A stretch of 64,000 nt of DNA from Vibrio agarilyticus. GTDB taxonomy: Bacteria > Pseudomonadota > Gammaproteobacteria > Enterobacterales > Vibrionaceae. Under the pieces are notes generated by a model. It was not told the DNA's origin. It saw only the letters and a program-made list of their open reading frames with translations, and made no database searches. The position numbers were made by a program, and so were the translations under genes. Numbering within the stretch: position 1 is the stretch's first letter; each line of letters starts with the position of its first letter. Location of the stretch: contig NZ_JABAIK010000003.1 of NCBI RefSeq assembly GCF_012641465.1, forward strand, positions 237,535 through 301,534, in the 5' to 3' direction. Of the stretch, positions 1 to 9,200 are shown piece after piece.

Positions 1-1
1 T

Positions 2-256
2 ATTGGCCAATCCTTGATCCGTTTTGCATTAAGCGATCTTTCAGCGCGTGGCATCGAGTGGGTGGTTACCTATGGCGATCCGGCATTTTATGGCAAGGTT
101 GGTTTTGCTCCCCTCAGCACAGAGCAACTGCCAGCGCCTCATCCGCTTTCAATGCCACAAGGTTGGATAGGTCAGTCGCTCAATGGCCAGCCATTACCGA
201 CAGGGTTAACCAAGGCGAGCTGTGTGTCGGCGTTGGATAATCCAGCGATTTGGTAA
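2..256 (+). CDS. GNAT family N-acetyltransferase, C-terminal part
   Basis: This is the last 84 codons of a gene whose start lies before the window. The reading frame is open from base 2, upstream of any start codon. The conserved GNAT tail is visible: a GDPAFYGKVGF segment, which matches the GDPxYYxxxGF motif of YhbS-like acetyltransferases. In that family this strand and helix close the acetyl-CoA site. The substrate cannot be told from the fragment. The gene ends at TAA, followed about 45 bp later by a strong terminator, so it is not co-transcribed with the GH3 gene downstream. Confidence 0.75.
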   Translation: MGQSLIRFALSDLSARGIEWVVTYGDPAFYGKVGFAPLSTEQLPAPHPLSMPQGWIGQSLNGQPLPTGLTKASCVSALDNPAIW

Positions 257-299
257 GAAAACGCTCTCTTTGTACTGCTAGTTAGCTCAATAACAAATT

Positions 300-337
300 A
301 AAGCCCATAACGGTGTCACCCCCGTTATGGGCTTTTT
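300..337 (+). terminator. Rho-independent terminator after the GNAT gene
   Basis: A 13-14 bp GC-containing stem (AAGCCCATAACGG pairing with CCGTTATGGGCTT) closes a short loop and runs into five T residues. The opposite strand also has a T-run, so it may work in both directions. Confidence 0.85.
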
Positions 338-444
338 GTTGTGAGTTCTGTAGTGAAATCTTTTATGACACTGTTGTGGGAGCGGTTTCACTCTTTGTGA
401 GTCACGTCGCTGTTTTCGTTTTATCACGCTTATAAAATACTCGA

Positions 445-577
445 TATACTCAAACGACTTGAAGATGCAGGTAGGCGACCAGCGAGTAAAGCCTCTGAAC
501 ATAGATAAACTATGTGATGAGGTTTGTGAGTGCCAGTCCCATATTTTTTAAAGCAAAGCGCTGCAACTTCAAATATA
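445..577. repeat. Vibrio-type intergenic palindromic repeat, copy 1
   Basis: The element begins atactcaaacgacttgaag and ends ctgcaacttcaaatatac, so its ends are inverted relative to each other. The middle holds the catatg-like core seen in all copies (cctctgaacatagataaactatgtgatgaggtttgtgag). It is in the opposite orientation to most other copies in this window. No coding capacity. It sits between the GNAT terminator and the GH3 gene; its right end is about 34 bp before the preferred GH3 start. Confidence 0.8.
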
Positions 578-611
578 CCGTTACTTTAAAGATTGAAAGG
601 ATGTGTTCACT

Positions 612-3386
612 ATGATTATCAAGGCCTCAGTACTTGCCGCGCAGAAAGCGCTTTCGCCACTAAGTCGTCAAGCCGCGGCAGAGGGCATTGTGCTACTGAA
701 AAACGAGCACGATATTTTACCCGTGCAAGCGAGCGACAATCTTGCGCTTTTTGGCCGTTGCCAAATCGACACTTACCGCAGCGGCACCGGATCTGGCGGT
801 GCGGTGAATGTGCCTTACGTGGTCACCGCACTTGATGGTTTAAGAGCCAATGCCGCGATTCAAATTAATGAGTCCTTGGTGTCAGTTTACGAGGCATGGC
901 TTGAACAAAACCCGTTTGATAACGGCGGCGGCGGCTGGGCATCTGAACCTTGGTTCCAACAAGAAATGCCACTGGATGAGGCAACGGTCGCTTTAGCGGC
1001 GCGTGAATCCAATAAAGCGGTGATTTTTATTGGCCGCACCGCAGGTGAAGATCAAGACAACGCGGATGCGGCAGGCAGTTATCGCTTAACTGAAACCGAA
1101 ATTCAAATGCTTGATTTAGTGTGCGCTCAGTTTAACGACGTTATTGTAGTGATGAACGCCACCAACATTATGGATATGAGCTGGATGGCCCGTTACAGCA
1201 GCGTAAAAGCGGTGCTGTATAGCTGGGCTGCAGGCATGGAAGGCGGCCATGCGCTGGCGGATGTTATTTCAGGAGCGGTTTCACCAAGCGGCCATCTTAC
1301 CGATACGATTGCTTATCGCCTCGAAGACTATCCCTCTTCTGCCAATTTCGGTCGACGCGACCGCAACTGTTATGCCGAAGATATCTATGTTGGTTACCGT
1401 TATTTCGAGACTTTTTGCCCAGAAAGTGTGATGTATGAGTTTGGTTATGGCCTTTCCTACACCAATTTCACTCAAGAACTCGTCGATGTAACGCGCGAAG
1501 GATCTGGTGTTGAGGAGACGCTCAACTTTGCTATTGAAGTGACCAATATTGGCAATCGCTACAGCGGCAAAGCCGTGGCGCAACTTTATGTCGAAGCGCC
1601 GCAAGGTGTCCTTGGTAAACCGCGTAAAGTATTGGTCGGCTTTTGCAAGACCGAGACGCTTGCGCCTGCAAGTTCTCAACGAGTTCATATTCAAGTAAAC
1701 GTTGCCGATTTAGCGTCTTATGACGACAGTGGCGTGACAGGTATGGCGAACTGTTATGTTCTTGAAGCGGGCGAGTATGCGTTTCATCTTGGTGACAGCG
1801 TGCGCCGCACTGAACGTTTGTCATTTTGCTACTCATTAGCCGAAACCGCGCTGGTGGAACGTTGCCAAGAGGCGCTTGCCCCCGTGACACCATTTGAGCG
1901 AATGAAACCAGTTTATTGCGCGAGCAGTGATACTTATACCGTGAATTATGAAGCGGTTCCTCAGCGCACGATTTCATTGAAAGCGCGCATAGAAAAACAT
2001 TTACCGACCTCTTATGCCATCACGGGCGACAAAGGGTTCAAATTGGCCGACGTGAAAGCCGGGCGCGTTAGCATGAGCGAATTTATTGCTCAGTTATCAC
2101 TGGAAGAATTAGCGACCATCGTGCGTGCCGAAGGTATGTGTAGTCCGAAGGTGACCCCAGGAACCGCTTCGGCATTTGGTGGTGTCTCAAATGCGCTGTT
2201 TCATTATGGGATCCCAGTAGCGGCAGCGGCAGATGGCCCGTCTGGCATTCGTATGGACAGTGGTCATAAAGCGACTCAAGTGCCAATTGGTACGTTATTG
2301 GGCTGCACGTGGAATGAGCCTCTTAACCATGAGCTTTATTACCTTATCGGGCAAGAGATGCAAGCCAATTGCATTGATACGCTGCTTGGCCCTGGCATTA
2401 ATATTCACCGTCATCCATTGAATGGCCGCAATTTTGAGTATTTTTCAGAAGATCCGTTTCTGACTGGCATGATGGCAGCGGCGCAAACGTCTGGCCTTCA
2501 TCGCGCGGGGGTGTCTGGTACGATGAAACATTTTGCGGCAAATGATCAAGAAACCGCTCGCCACGATGCTGATAGTGTTATGTCTCAGCGCGCGCTTCGC
2601 GAAGTGCATGTAAAGGCGTTTGAAATGGCGGTGAAACGCGGCCATGCGAGTACGATTATGACCTGCTATAACCCAGTCAATGGTTACTGGGGCGCGTCCA
2701 ATTACGATCTCAACACCACTTTGCTGCGTCAAGAATGGGGCTTTACTGGGATTGTTATGACCGACTGGTGGGCTAAGCTCAATCATCCTATCGACGGTGG
2801 TAGTGAAGATACCACATCGACATCTTATATGATTCGCGCGCAAAACGATCTCTACATGGTGGTCGAAAATGATGGAGCCGGTAAGAACGTTGTGGGTGAT
2901 GATACGCTCGACGCGCTAGAAAAGGGCACATTAACCTTAGGTGAATTGCAGCGCTGTGCGATGAATATCTGTCGTTTCATTTGTCATGCACCTGTGATGC
3001 AACGTGAACTCAAAGCGTTTGAGCCGATTAAACGCATCGCAGCAGTTTCAGAAAGCTTATCCGGCGAACGTTTTGATCTTCATAGTCCGTTAATGTTAAA
3101 CACAGCGGTCAATTGCCAAGGCGTGCTTCATGTTGAGACGGCGGGCGTTTATCAAGTGGTTGCCATGATGCGATATGACCGTGACAGCGCAGCGCAGTCG
3201 GCATGTAGCCTAAGCCTAAACGATGAGTTTGTAATGACTTTACCGACAAATGGCACGCAGAACCAATTGGTACGTGTGGAAGGATTGGCCGTTGCACTAG
3301 AAGCGGGCTTCTATTCACTGGATTTTGATTTCGTTAAAGCCGGAGCGGTACTAGAGCAACTTGAGTTCGTCGCACGCGAGGCATAA
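612..3386 (+). CDS. GH3 beta-glucosidase with permuted domain order
   Basis: A cytoplasmic glycoside hydrolase family 3 enzyme of 924 residues with no signal peptide. The domain order is swapped: the alpha/beta sandwich comes first (about residues 15-260), then a fibronectin-III-like domain (about 285-400), then the TIM barrel (about 480-800). This arrangement is known for Ruminococcus and Butyrivibrio type beta-glucosidases. The nucleophile is probably Asp718 in GIVMTDWW, and substrate-binding motifs GPSGIR and KHFAANDQE are present in the barrel. Start choice: GTG at 603 lies only 2 bp after the AAAGG ribosome site, so ATG at 612 is preferred. It probably hydrolyses beta-glucosides or short gluco-oligosaccharides taken up by the cell. 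It is separated from the main glycan region by 14 kb and ends at its own terminator. Exact specificity is not readable from the sequence. Confidence 0.9.
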   Translation: MIIKASVLAAQKALSPLSRQAAAEGIVLLKNEHDILPVQASDNLALFGRCQIDTYRSGTGSGGAVNVPYVVTALDGLRANAAIQINESLVSVYEAWLEQNPFDNGGGGWASEPWFQQEMPLDEATVALAARESNKAVIFIGRTAGEDQDNADAAGSYRLTETEIQMLDLVCAQFNDVIVVMNATNIMDMSWMARYSSVKAVLYSWAAGMEGGHALADVISGAVSPSGHLTDTIAYRLEDYPSSANFGRRDRNCYAEDIYVGYRYFETFCPESVMYEFGYGLSYTNFTQELVDVTREGSGVEETLNFAIEVTNIGNRYSGKAVAQLYVEAPQGVLGKPRKVLVGFCKTETLAPASSQRVHIQVNVADLASYDDSGVTGMANCYVLEAGEYAFHLGDSVRRTERLSFCYSLAETALVERCQEALAPVTPFERMKPVYCASSDTYTVNYEAVPQRTISLKARIEKHLPTSYAITGDKGFKLADVKAGRVSMSEFIAQLSLEELATIVRAEGMCSPKVTPGTASAFGGVSNALFHYGIPVAAAADGPSGIRMDSGHKATQVPIGTLLGCTWNEPLNHELYYLIGQEMQANCIDTLLGPGINIHRHPLNGRNFEYFSEDPFLTGMMAAAQTSGLHRAGVSGTMKHFAANDQETARHDADSVMSQRALREVHVKAFEMAVKRGHASTIMTCYNPVNGYWGASNYDLNTTLLRQEWGFTGIVMTDWWAKLNHPIDGGSEDTTSTSYMIRAQNDLYMVVENDGAGKNVVGDDTLDALEKGTLTLGELQRCAMNICRFICHAPVMQRELKAFEPIKRIAAVSESLSGERFDLHSPLMLNTAVNCQGVLHVETAGVYQVVAMMRYDRDSAAQSACSLSLNDEFVMTLPTNGTQNQLVRVEGLAVALEAGFYSLDFDFVKAGAVLEQLEFVAREA

Positions 3387-3408
3387 GTTAAGCGACACGA
3401 TCAGCAAG

Positions 3409-3436
3409 AAGCCGCGTATTTAACGCGGCTTTTTTG
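3409..3436 (+). terminator. Rho-independent terminator after GH3
   Basis: Stem AGCCGCG / CGCGGCT with a seven-base loop, followed by six T residues, 23 bp after the GH3 stop codon. Confidence 0.85.
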
Positions 3437-3566
3437 TGCAAAACAGCATGAAAACGTACAAGATATCGCTGAGTTGATTGAACTTTAGGCAAACGATAGC
3501 TTAGAGAACAAATAAGCCTTTTCTTTTGTCCAAACTGTGGCATATTAAACCTGCCTTCACGATAAT

Positions 3567-3641
<75 letters not shown>

Positions 3642-3680
3642 AATCTTATCTATGTAAAATCCAACCAAATTCTTAATAAG

Positions 3681-3703
3681 AAACGCTTTATTGCGTGTTT
3701 TTT
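3681..3703 (+). terminator. Probable terminator after tRNA-Gly
   Basis: A short stem (AACGC / GCGTG-type pairing around TTTATT) followed by seven T residues, 40 bp past the tRNA. The stem is short, so this is tentative. Confidence 0.4.
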
Positions 3704-4100
3704 CATATCTCAAATTCAAGCTCAACAGGTTGTTTATGCCCAAGTAACATCGATTGCAAATTCGGTTAAGAACTATTTCTAAAAAACGGGGCTGCCGTTA
3801 TTGCCCCTGGCCCTCTTAAATGTCCTGTCGAAGATAGTATTAAATTCCCTCTAAGTCTGAACAACACAATCTGCAAGAACCGTAACATTTGTCATGTTTT
3901 AACATGAAAATGCCCCAAACTTCGTTAGAGTCATGATGGGTAAAGAAACGTGATCTAATTGGTGCTTTTGTTTGTGAATTATTCAAATTAATGTGCTGAG
4001 GTTGTTTTTCTGCTTTTGAGTTATTAGCCTATATTATGTGTTGTGGTTTGCCATCACGAACATTAATGTCTTGTTAAATAAAATTGAGTTTAAGTGATTC
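3704..4100. other. Non-coding stretch before the Tat-signal gene
   Basis: AT-rich spacer of about 400 bp. No convincing ORF, repeat or RNA was seen. It should contain the promoter for the genes beginning at 4101. Confidence 0.4.
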
Positions 4101-4334
4101 ATGGAAAGAAGAACTTTTGTCAAATTAGGTACTGGTGCGATCGGTGCGGTACTGCTTCCGAGCACCGCGTTATCAGGCCTGTCTATTGATCCCAGCTCCG
4201 AAAAAAGTCGGTTAACGAGCAAGGAGTTGGCTCAGCTAAATATTCCTTTTCCAACTCAAACGGTAACCCCAGAGAATGGCGTAAGTGTCACATTTGCGCT
4301 TGAACCACGTATTGCCCGCAGGGGCAACTGGTAA
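4101..4334 (+). CDS. Small protein with twin-arginine signal
   Basis: A 77-residue protein starting MERRTFVKLGTGAIGAVLLP, a good Tat signal (RRTFVK followed by a hydrophobic stretch). The remaining 45 or so residues are short, polar and match no family I recognise. It ends 27 bp before the GNAT gene, which has its own good ribosome site, so the two are likely one operon. The mature part is much shorter than normal Tat substrates, which usually carry folded cofactor domains, so it could be a truncated relic or a small accessory peptide. The ribosome site is weak. Function unknown. Confidence 0.5.
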   Translation: MERRTFVKLGTGAIGAVLLPSTALSGLSIDPSSEKSRLTSKELAQLNIPFPTQTVTPENGVSVTFALEPRIARRGNW

Positions 4335-4361
4335 ACAGCATCATATAACTCGGAGCGCGCA

Positions 4362-4808
4362 ATGATAGAAAGCTTCAATACGGCAAAATTGAATCGTTTA
4401 CTAGGGAAAGAGTTCACCTTGGAAATGGCTGACAATGAACATAATGCGCAGCATCAGCATTATCAAAAGTATTATCCAGAGGCGGCCTTCGAACTGATAC
4501 TGCTCTCAGGTGAGCCGGCGGGGCGTTTGTATGTATCGCGCTGGGAAACACAAATTCGTATTGTTGATATTGCGGTGCTTCCCCAGCATCGAGGCAAAAA
4601 AATTGGTTCGCACTTAATGAGCCAGCTACTTGATGAGGCGAAAGAGCATGGCCTCGAAGTCTCGATACATGTGGAGCACAACAACCCGGCTATGCGGTGG
4701 TATTTGGCGCTCGGGTTTGAGACGGTTGAGGATAAAGGGGTCTATAGGCTGATGAAAACTCGGTTACATGAAACAGGCGCTGTGCAGGTTGCATGCCCTA
4801 AGGCGTGA
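4362..4808 (+). CDS. GNAT family N-acetyltransferase
   Basis: A 148-residue single-domain acetyltransferase. The acetyl-CoA pyrophosphate-binding motif A is clear as LPQHRGKKIGSHLM (about residues 70-84), followed by the NPAMRWYLALGF motif B (about 108-119). The start ATG is preceded by CGGAG six bases away. It lies between a small Tat-signal protein and a sulfotransferase, ahead of a giant surface protein, so it may modify a surface or secreted partner, but this is only inferred from position. The substrate is unknown. Confidence 0.8.
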   Translation: MIESFNTAKLNRLLGKEFTLEMADNEHNAQHQHYQKYYPEAAFELILLSGEPAGRLYVSRWETQIRIVDIAVLPQHRGKKIGSHLMSQLLDEAKEHGLEVSIHVEHNNPAMRWYLALGFETVEDKGVYRLMKTRLHETGAVQVACPKA

Positions 4809-5277
4809 CCTCCAATTGGCTCGCAAGCGTACCATCGCTAAGACGAGTATGTATTTCGCGCTTGTGGCACGCCAGAATATAAATATTTATTTCTCATCGC
4901 CTCCTAACGTTTCGAAGCCTGCTTGCAATAATAAGTGTATTAGAGGCGGTTTTTTATGCAGCAATTGGTCAAAGCATTGCAGTTGCAAATTTATCGTTAG
5001 AAGTTAGATCTAACGATGGAATACTGCGCCGAGTAGTGTTTGTTAACTGCTATCTATTTTATTCGATGGGCCCGAGCTTGGTGATTAATTATGGCTAGGT
5101 GTATACCGCAATCTACCTAGTGCATTTTTTGTTTGAGTCAGGCAAGCCAGAAAACAACCCTTGTATTGAATTGGGTAACGCCTTTTTTCGTATGAGATTA
5201 TTAATTCGCAGCTACGTCTGCTCTCGTATGAAAGATTCATTACAACGTCTTTTAGAATTTTAATAACGGAAATTATT
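4809..5277. other. Spacer with a perfect 9-bp inverted repeat
   Basis: About 470 bp without a credible gene. At 4993-5017 ATCGTTAGA and TCTAACGAT form a perfect inverted repeat around seven bases, with no T-run, so it could be an operator or RNA hairpin. A looser inverted repeat (CGCCTCCTAA against TTAGAGGCGG, ending in six T) spans about 4905-4956 and might end transcription of the GNAT gene. Confidence 0.4.
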
Positions 5278-6102
5278 TTGGTTAAGTATCACTTTATTGC
5301 CGGGTTACCTCGCGCGGGTTCTACATTGCTTGCGGGTATTCTTCGTCAGAATCCGCGCTTTCATGCTGCTATGAGCAGCCCAGTCTTAGGGCTTACCACG
5401 GGTGCCCTTGAATATATGGGGGCCTCAGGCGAGTTTTATACCAGCTTTGACGCCACAAAGAGAAAGCAGATTTGTATTGGACTGTTCGACTCTTATTATT
5501 CAGACATGACTGACAAAGAGGTTATTTTTGATACGAATCGAATGTGGGCTGCAAGACTGCATTTGTTAATGGATATGTTTCCTGACAGCAAGCTAATTTG
5601 TTGCGTTCGCAATCCTGCCTGGGTGATGGACAGTTTTGAGTCCATATATCGCAAGAATCCCTTCGACTACAGCCAACTGTATACGCCACAAACCCGGCAG
5701 ACGGTCTATTCGCGGTGTGAAGCCATGGCGAGCAGCGCTGGCGTTTTGGGCAGTGCGTGGTCAGCGTTGAAGGAAGCGTATTACAGTGACTTTTCAGACC
5801 GGCTTTTACTGATTGACTACGATCTCCTAGCTCAAAAACCGCAGCAGTGCATTCAGCTACTGTATCAATTTATCGATGAGCCCCTCTATCAGCATGACTT
5901 CGATAACGTGGAGTATAGCGACGGAGAATTTGATCTCAATCTAGGCGTTAAAGGGCTGCACGATGTGAAAAGAGTCGTGAGCTTCAAGCCGCGCAGAACG
6001 ATTTTGCCACCGGAGTTATTCCAACAGTATAGCGAGATGGCATTTTGGCAAGATAGCAGTGGCACCAATGCCAGTATTATCAAACCACAAAAAGCAACTT
6101 AG
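5278..6102 (+). CDS. PAPS-dependent sulfotransferase family protein
   Basis: A 274-residue soluble protein of the sulfotransferase superfamily. The 5'-phosphosulfate loop is seen at the very N-terminus as GLPRAGSTLLAGIL (about residues 9-22), and a 3'-phosphate-binding candidate is CVRNPAWVMDSFES (about 111-124). These enzymes move sulfate from PAPS to hydroxyl or amino groups of sugars, peptides or small molecules. The start is TTG, chosen because the P-loop begins immediately after it and ACGGA lies about nine bases upstream. The gene is about 115 bp upstream of the preferred start of the giant adhesin, in the same direction and without a terminator between, so co-transcription is likely. 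Sulfation of the adhesin or of a cell-surface glycan is an inference from this linkage. Confidence 0.8.
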   Translation: MVKYHFIAGLPRAGSTLLAGILRQNPRFHAAMSSPVLGLTTGALEYMGASGEFYTSFDATKRKQICIGLFDSYYSDMTDKEVIFDTNRMWAARLHLLMDMFPDSKLICCVRNPAWVMDSFESIYRKNPFDYSQLYTPQTRQTVYSRCEAMASSAGVLGSAWSALKEAYYSDFSDRLLLIDYDLLAQKPQQCIQLLYQFIDEPLYQHDFDNVEYSDGEFDLNLGVKGLHDVKRVVSFKPRRTILPPELFQQYSEMAFWQDSSGTNASIIKPQKAT

Positions 6103-6217
6103 ATTCAGAAAGCACTATAGATACCAAAAGCGTCATAAATACAGAAATGCCTTAGATAAGGTTTGACGCGCTGTGGATGGAGTGACCAGCAACCAGTTTT
6201 TAGGGAAAGCAGAAGAA

Positions 6218-9200
6218 ATGGACAAATTCGTTTTAACCAGTTTAGCAACCGCGATTGCGCCGTTTGGGCTATATGCCGCGAGCGGCCAAACCATGGGAAG
6301 TTATCAAAGAAGTTATCTCGCAAGCCCCGCGATAAGTGGGCTTAATGTGGCGGGAAAACCGGATGCTGAAAGACTTGAACTAAATCTGGCAGTAGAGCAT
6401 CACCATGATGATGTGCTGGCCATACAAACTGGGCAATCTGTCAATCAGCTGGTGATTATTGATGATTCAGTGCCGGACAAAGAGCAGTTCTTGTCACAAG
6501 CGCGGCCGGGAACGGATTTTCGTTTCATCAACGCTGAGCAAGATGGGCTAGAGCAACTAAAGCGTGTTCTGGCGGATTATCAAAACCTAGCGGCATTGCA
6601 TATCGTATCTCATGCCGATGATGGTGTGATCTATCTAGGGGCTTCTCAGGTGACGGGGACGCTGCTGCAAGCAGAGCTCAACACGTTATCGGCGATAGAC
6701 TTTTCATTAAAAGATGGAGCGGATGTCCTCCTTTATGGCTGTGACCTTGCGAAAAGTAGTAAAGGGGAGGCGCTGCTCGAAGTCATTGCAAACGGCGCCG
6801 ACGTTAATGTCGCAGCCTCAGATGACCTAACGGGATTAGCGGCGTCAGGCGGTGACTGGGATTTAGAAATTGCCAGCGGTGAAATCTCGACACTACCGTT
6901 GTTTGATTCCGTCGCCATGCGTAATTTTACCCATGTGCTGGCCTATTCCGGCACCTTGAATTTGAATAACGTACCTACTGGTTATGCGAATCAAATAAGT
7001 TACCAAGTATCGGGAACCGGCTACACATTGGTTTTCAAGTCTGGCGGCTCTGGCGGGAGGGACCTATATAGCGATTCTGGATATGTTTATGTGGGTACCG
7101 GTTCAAGTACTAATACGAGCGCGGACGTCTATTTTAGCGGTGGTGAAACGTTCACTCTGACCAGTTTATACGTATACCATTCAAGCGACCCTGCTAAGTA
7201 TATTCGTGTTACCTCCGATAAAGGGGGGCAAGTGGATTCTGCTAGTAAGCTGGGGAATGTCGAAAATACGACGTTAACTTTTTCTGGAGAAAAGTGGGAG
7301 AACATCAGCAAGTTCACGATTCAATACAGTGATAACACTACATTAAAATGGCTTAAGATTGACGATATAGCGATAGAAAATCTTCAGTTGGCTGGAGATA
7401 CCACCCCACCGACAATTACCGACGTGACGATCGCAGATTCCGCCCACAAGGTTGGTGATGTCGTCACCGCAACCATAATGGTCGATTCAGACTCTGATAA
7501 TTACACCTCGGGTTCAGGTAGTGTGAGCGGCACTATTGCTGGATACACAGTAAGCGCATTAACTAAAAAGAATGACACAACTTACGAGGTCAGCTTTACG
7601 ATTACCGATGGCGGTACCAATATCGCGGCCGCGAGTACGATTCCGGTTAATATTACCCTAACCGACTCGAGCGGTAATGCCAGTGCTGCTTATACCACCG
7701 CTATCAGCCAAGCTAACGACGCGATTTATGCAAATTTGCCAGATATTACTTTGAGTGCAGATACGAATCTCATCGCTGAAGATGGTGGCGTCGCAACATT
7801 GACCGCAACGTTGAGTCATCAATGGCCGCAAGACATTACGGTCAACCTAGCGTATAGCGGCACCGCCACCGCCACAACCGACTATCTCAAATCAGACAGC
7901 ATCACGATTTCAGCGGGTAGCGCAACGGGCACCACAACGGTAACCGGTGTGGCTGACACTCTGTATGATGCTGCCAGTGCCGAAACCATCGTGGTGGATA
8001 TCAGTTCGGTTTCTGTCGGGAGTGAAGATGGTGTTCAGCAAGAAACGATAGCCATTACTGACTCAGAATCGGCGCCTAAGATCACGCTATCAACCAGTCA
8101 TAGTTCCATCGCTGAAGATGGCGGGGCTTCTTCTGTGACCGCCAGCTTAAGTCATTCAACCTATGAAGATGTCACCGTGAGTCTGGGTTATTCCGGCACC
8201 GCAACATCAGGCAGTGACTACGCGACACCAAGCTCATCGATAGTCATTAGCGCAGGCAGCACCAGTGCCGATGCCACAACCGGTATTAGCGCAACTAACG
8301 ACGCCACAGAGGAAGAGAGTGAAAGCATTATTATCGATGTGTCAAACGTCAGCGGCGGTGGTGCGACAGAAGATGGAAGCCAGCAGAAAACGGTGACCAT
8401 AATCGATGATGATGATGAAACTGCGCCAGTATTTGAAAACAGTACGCCCTCCCCCTCATCCATAACGGCAAGCGGAGTCACTTTGTCTGTCGATTTGGAT
8501 GAAGAGGGTACGGTTTACTATGTCGTGGTTGATGACGGCGCATCTGCGCCAAGTGCGGCTCAGGTAGAGGCCGGGCAAGACGCCGGTGGCAACACCGTGT
8601 CCGTGAAAGGCAGCTTTAGTACGACAGGCACTCTGGCAAGTAAGACGATTTCTGGACTGGAAGATGGCAGTGACTATGACGTCTACCTAGTTGCCAAAGA
8701 TGCGGTTGGAAACCCTCAGGCTTCGCCAACCTTGGTCAACCTGAGCACGACGGATACTCAGCCAAATGTCAGATCCATAACCGTTTCCGGTTCGCCGGCG
8801 GCGAACGCTTCGAGTATTGATTTTCTTGTTAGCTTTGGTGACGAAGTGAGTCATATCAGCAGTGATGATTTCACGCCAAAGCTGGGCGGAAATACGAGCA
8901 GCGGATTGGCTGTCACGGGTGTATCGGCCAGTTCTGGCACGAGTGTCACCGTGACGGTTTCGGTGACCGATGTTGTGGGTGAGGTGCGCCTAGACTTAAA
9001 TGGTGGCACCGATATCGCCGATGAAACGGGCAATACCCCAGCGGCCTTTACCACAGGCGATAGCCATACGGTCGATACCATTGCACCAACCGTGACGTCC
9101 ATCGTGCGCAAAACGCCGACAACGGAAGTGATCAATGCCGATTCACTGGTGTGGACGGTGACCTTCTCTGAGTCGCTGAACAATATCGATGGCGGCGATT

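Noticed and set aside
4899-5020. Integron attC or VCR-like site
   Set aside because: Inverted repeats are present but the conserved core and inverse-core bases of attC sites were not found, and no integrase is near.
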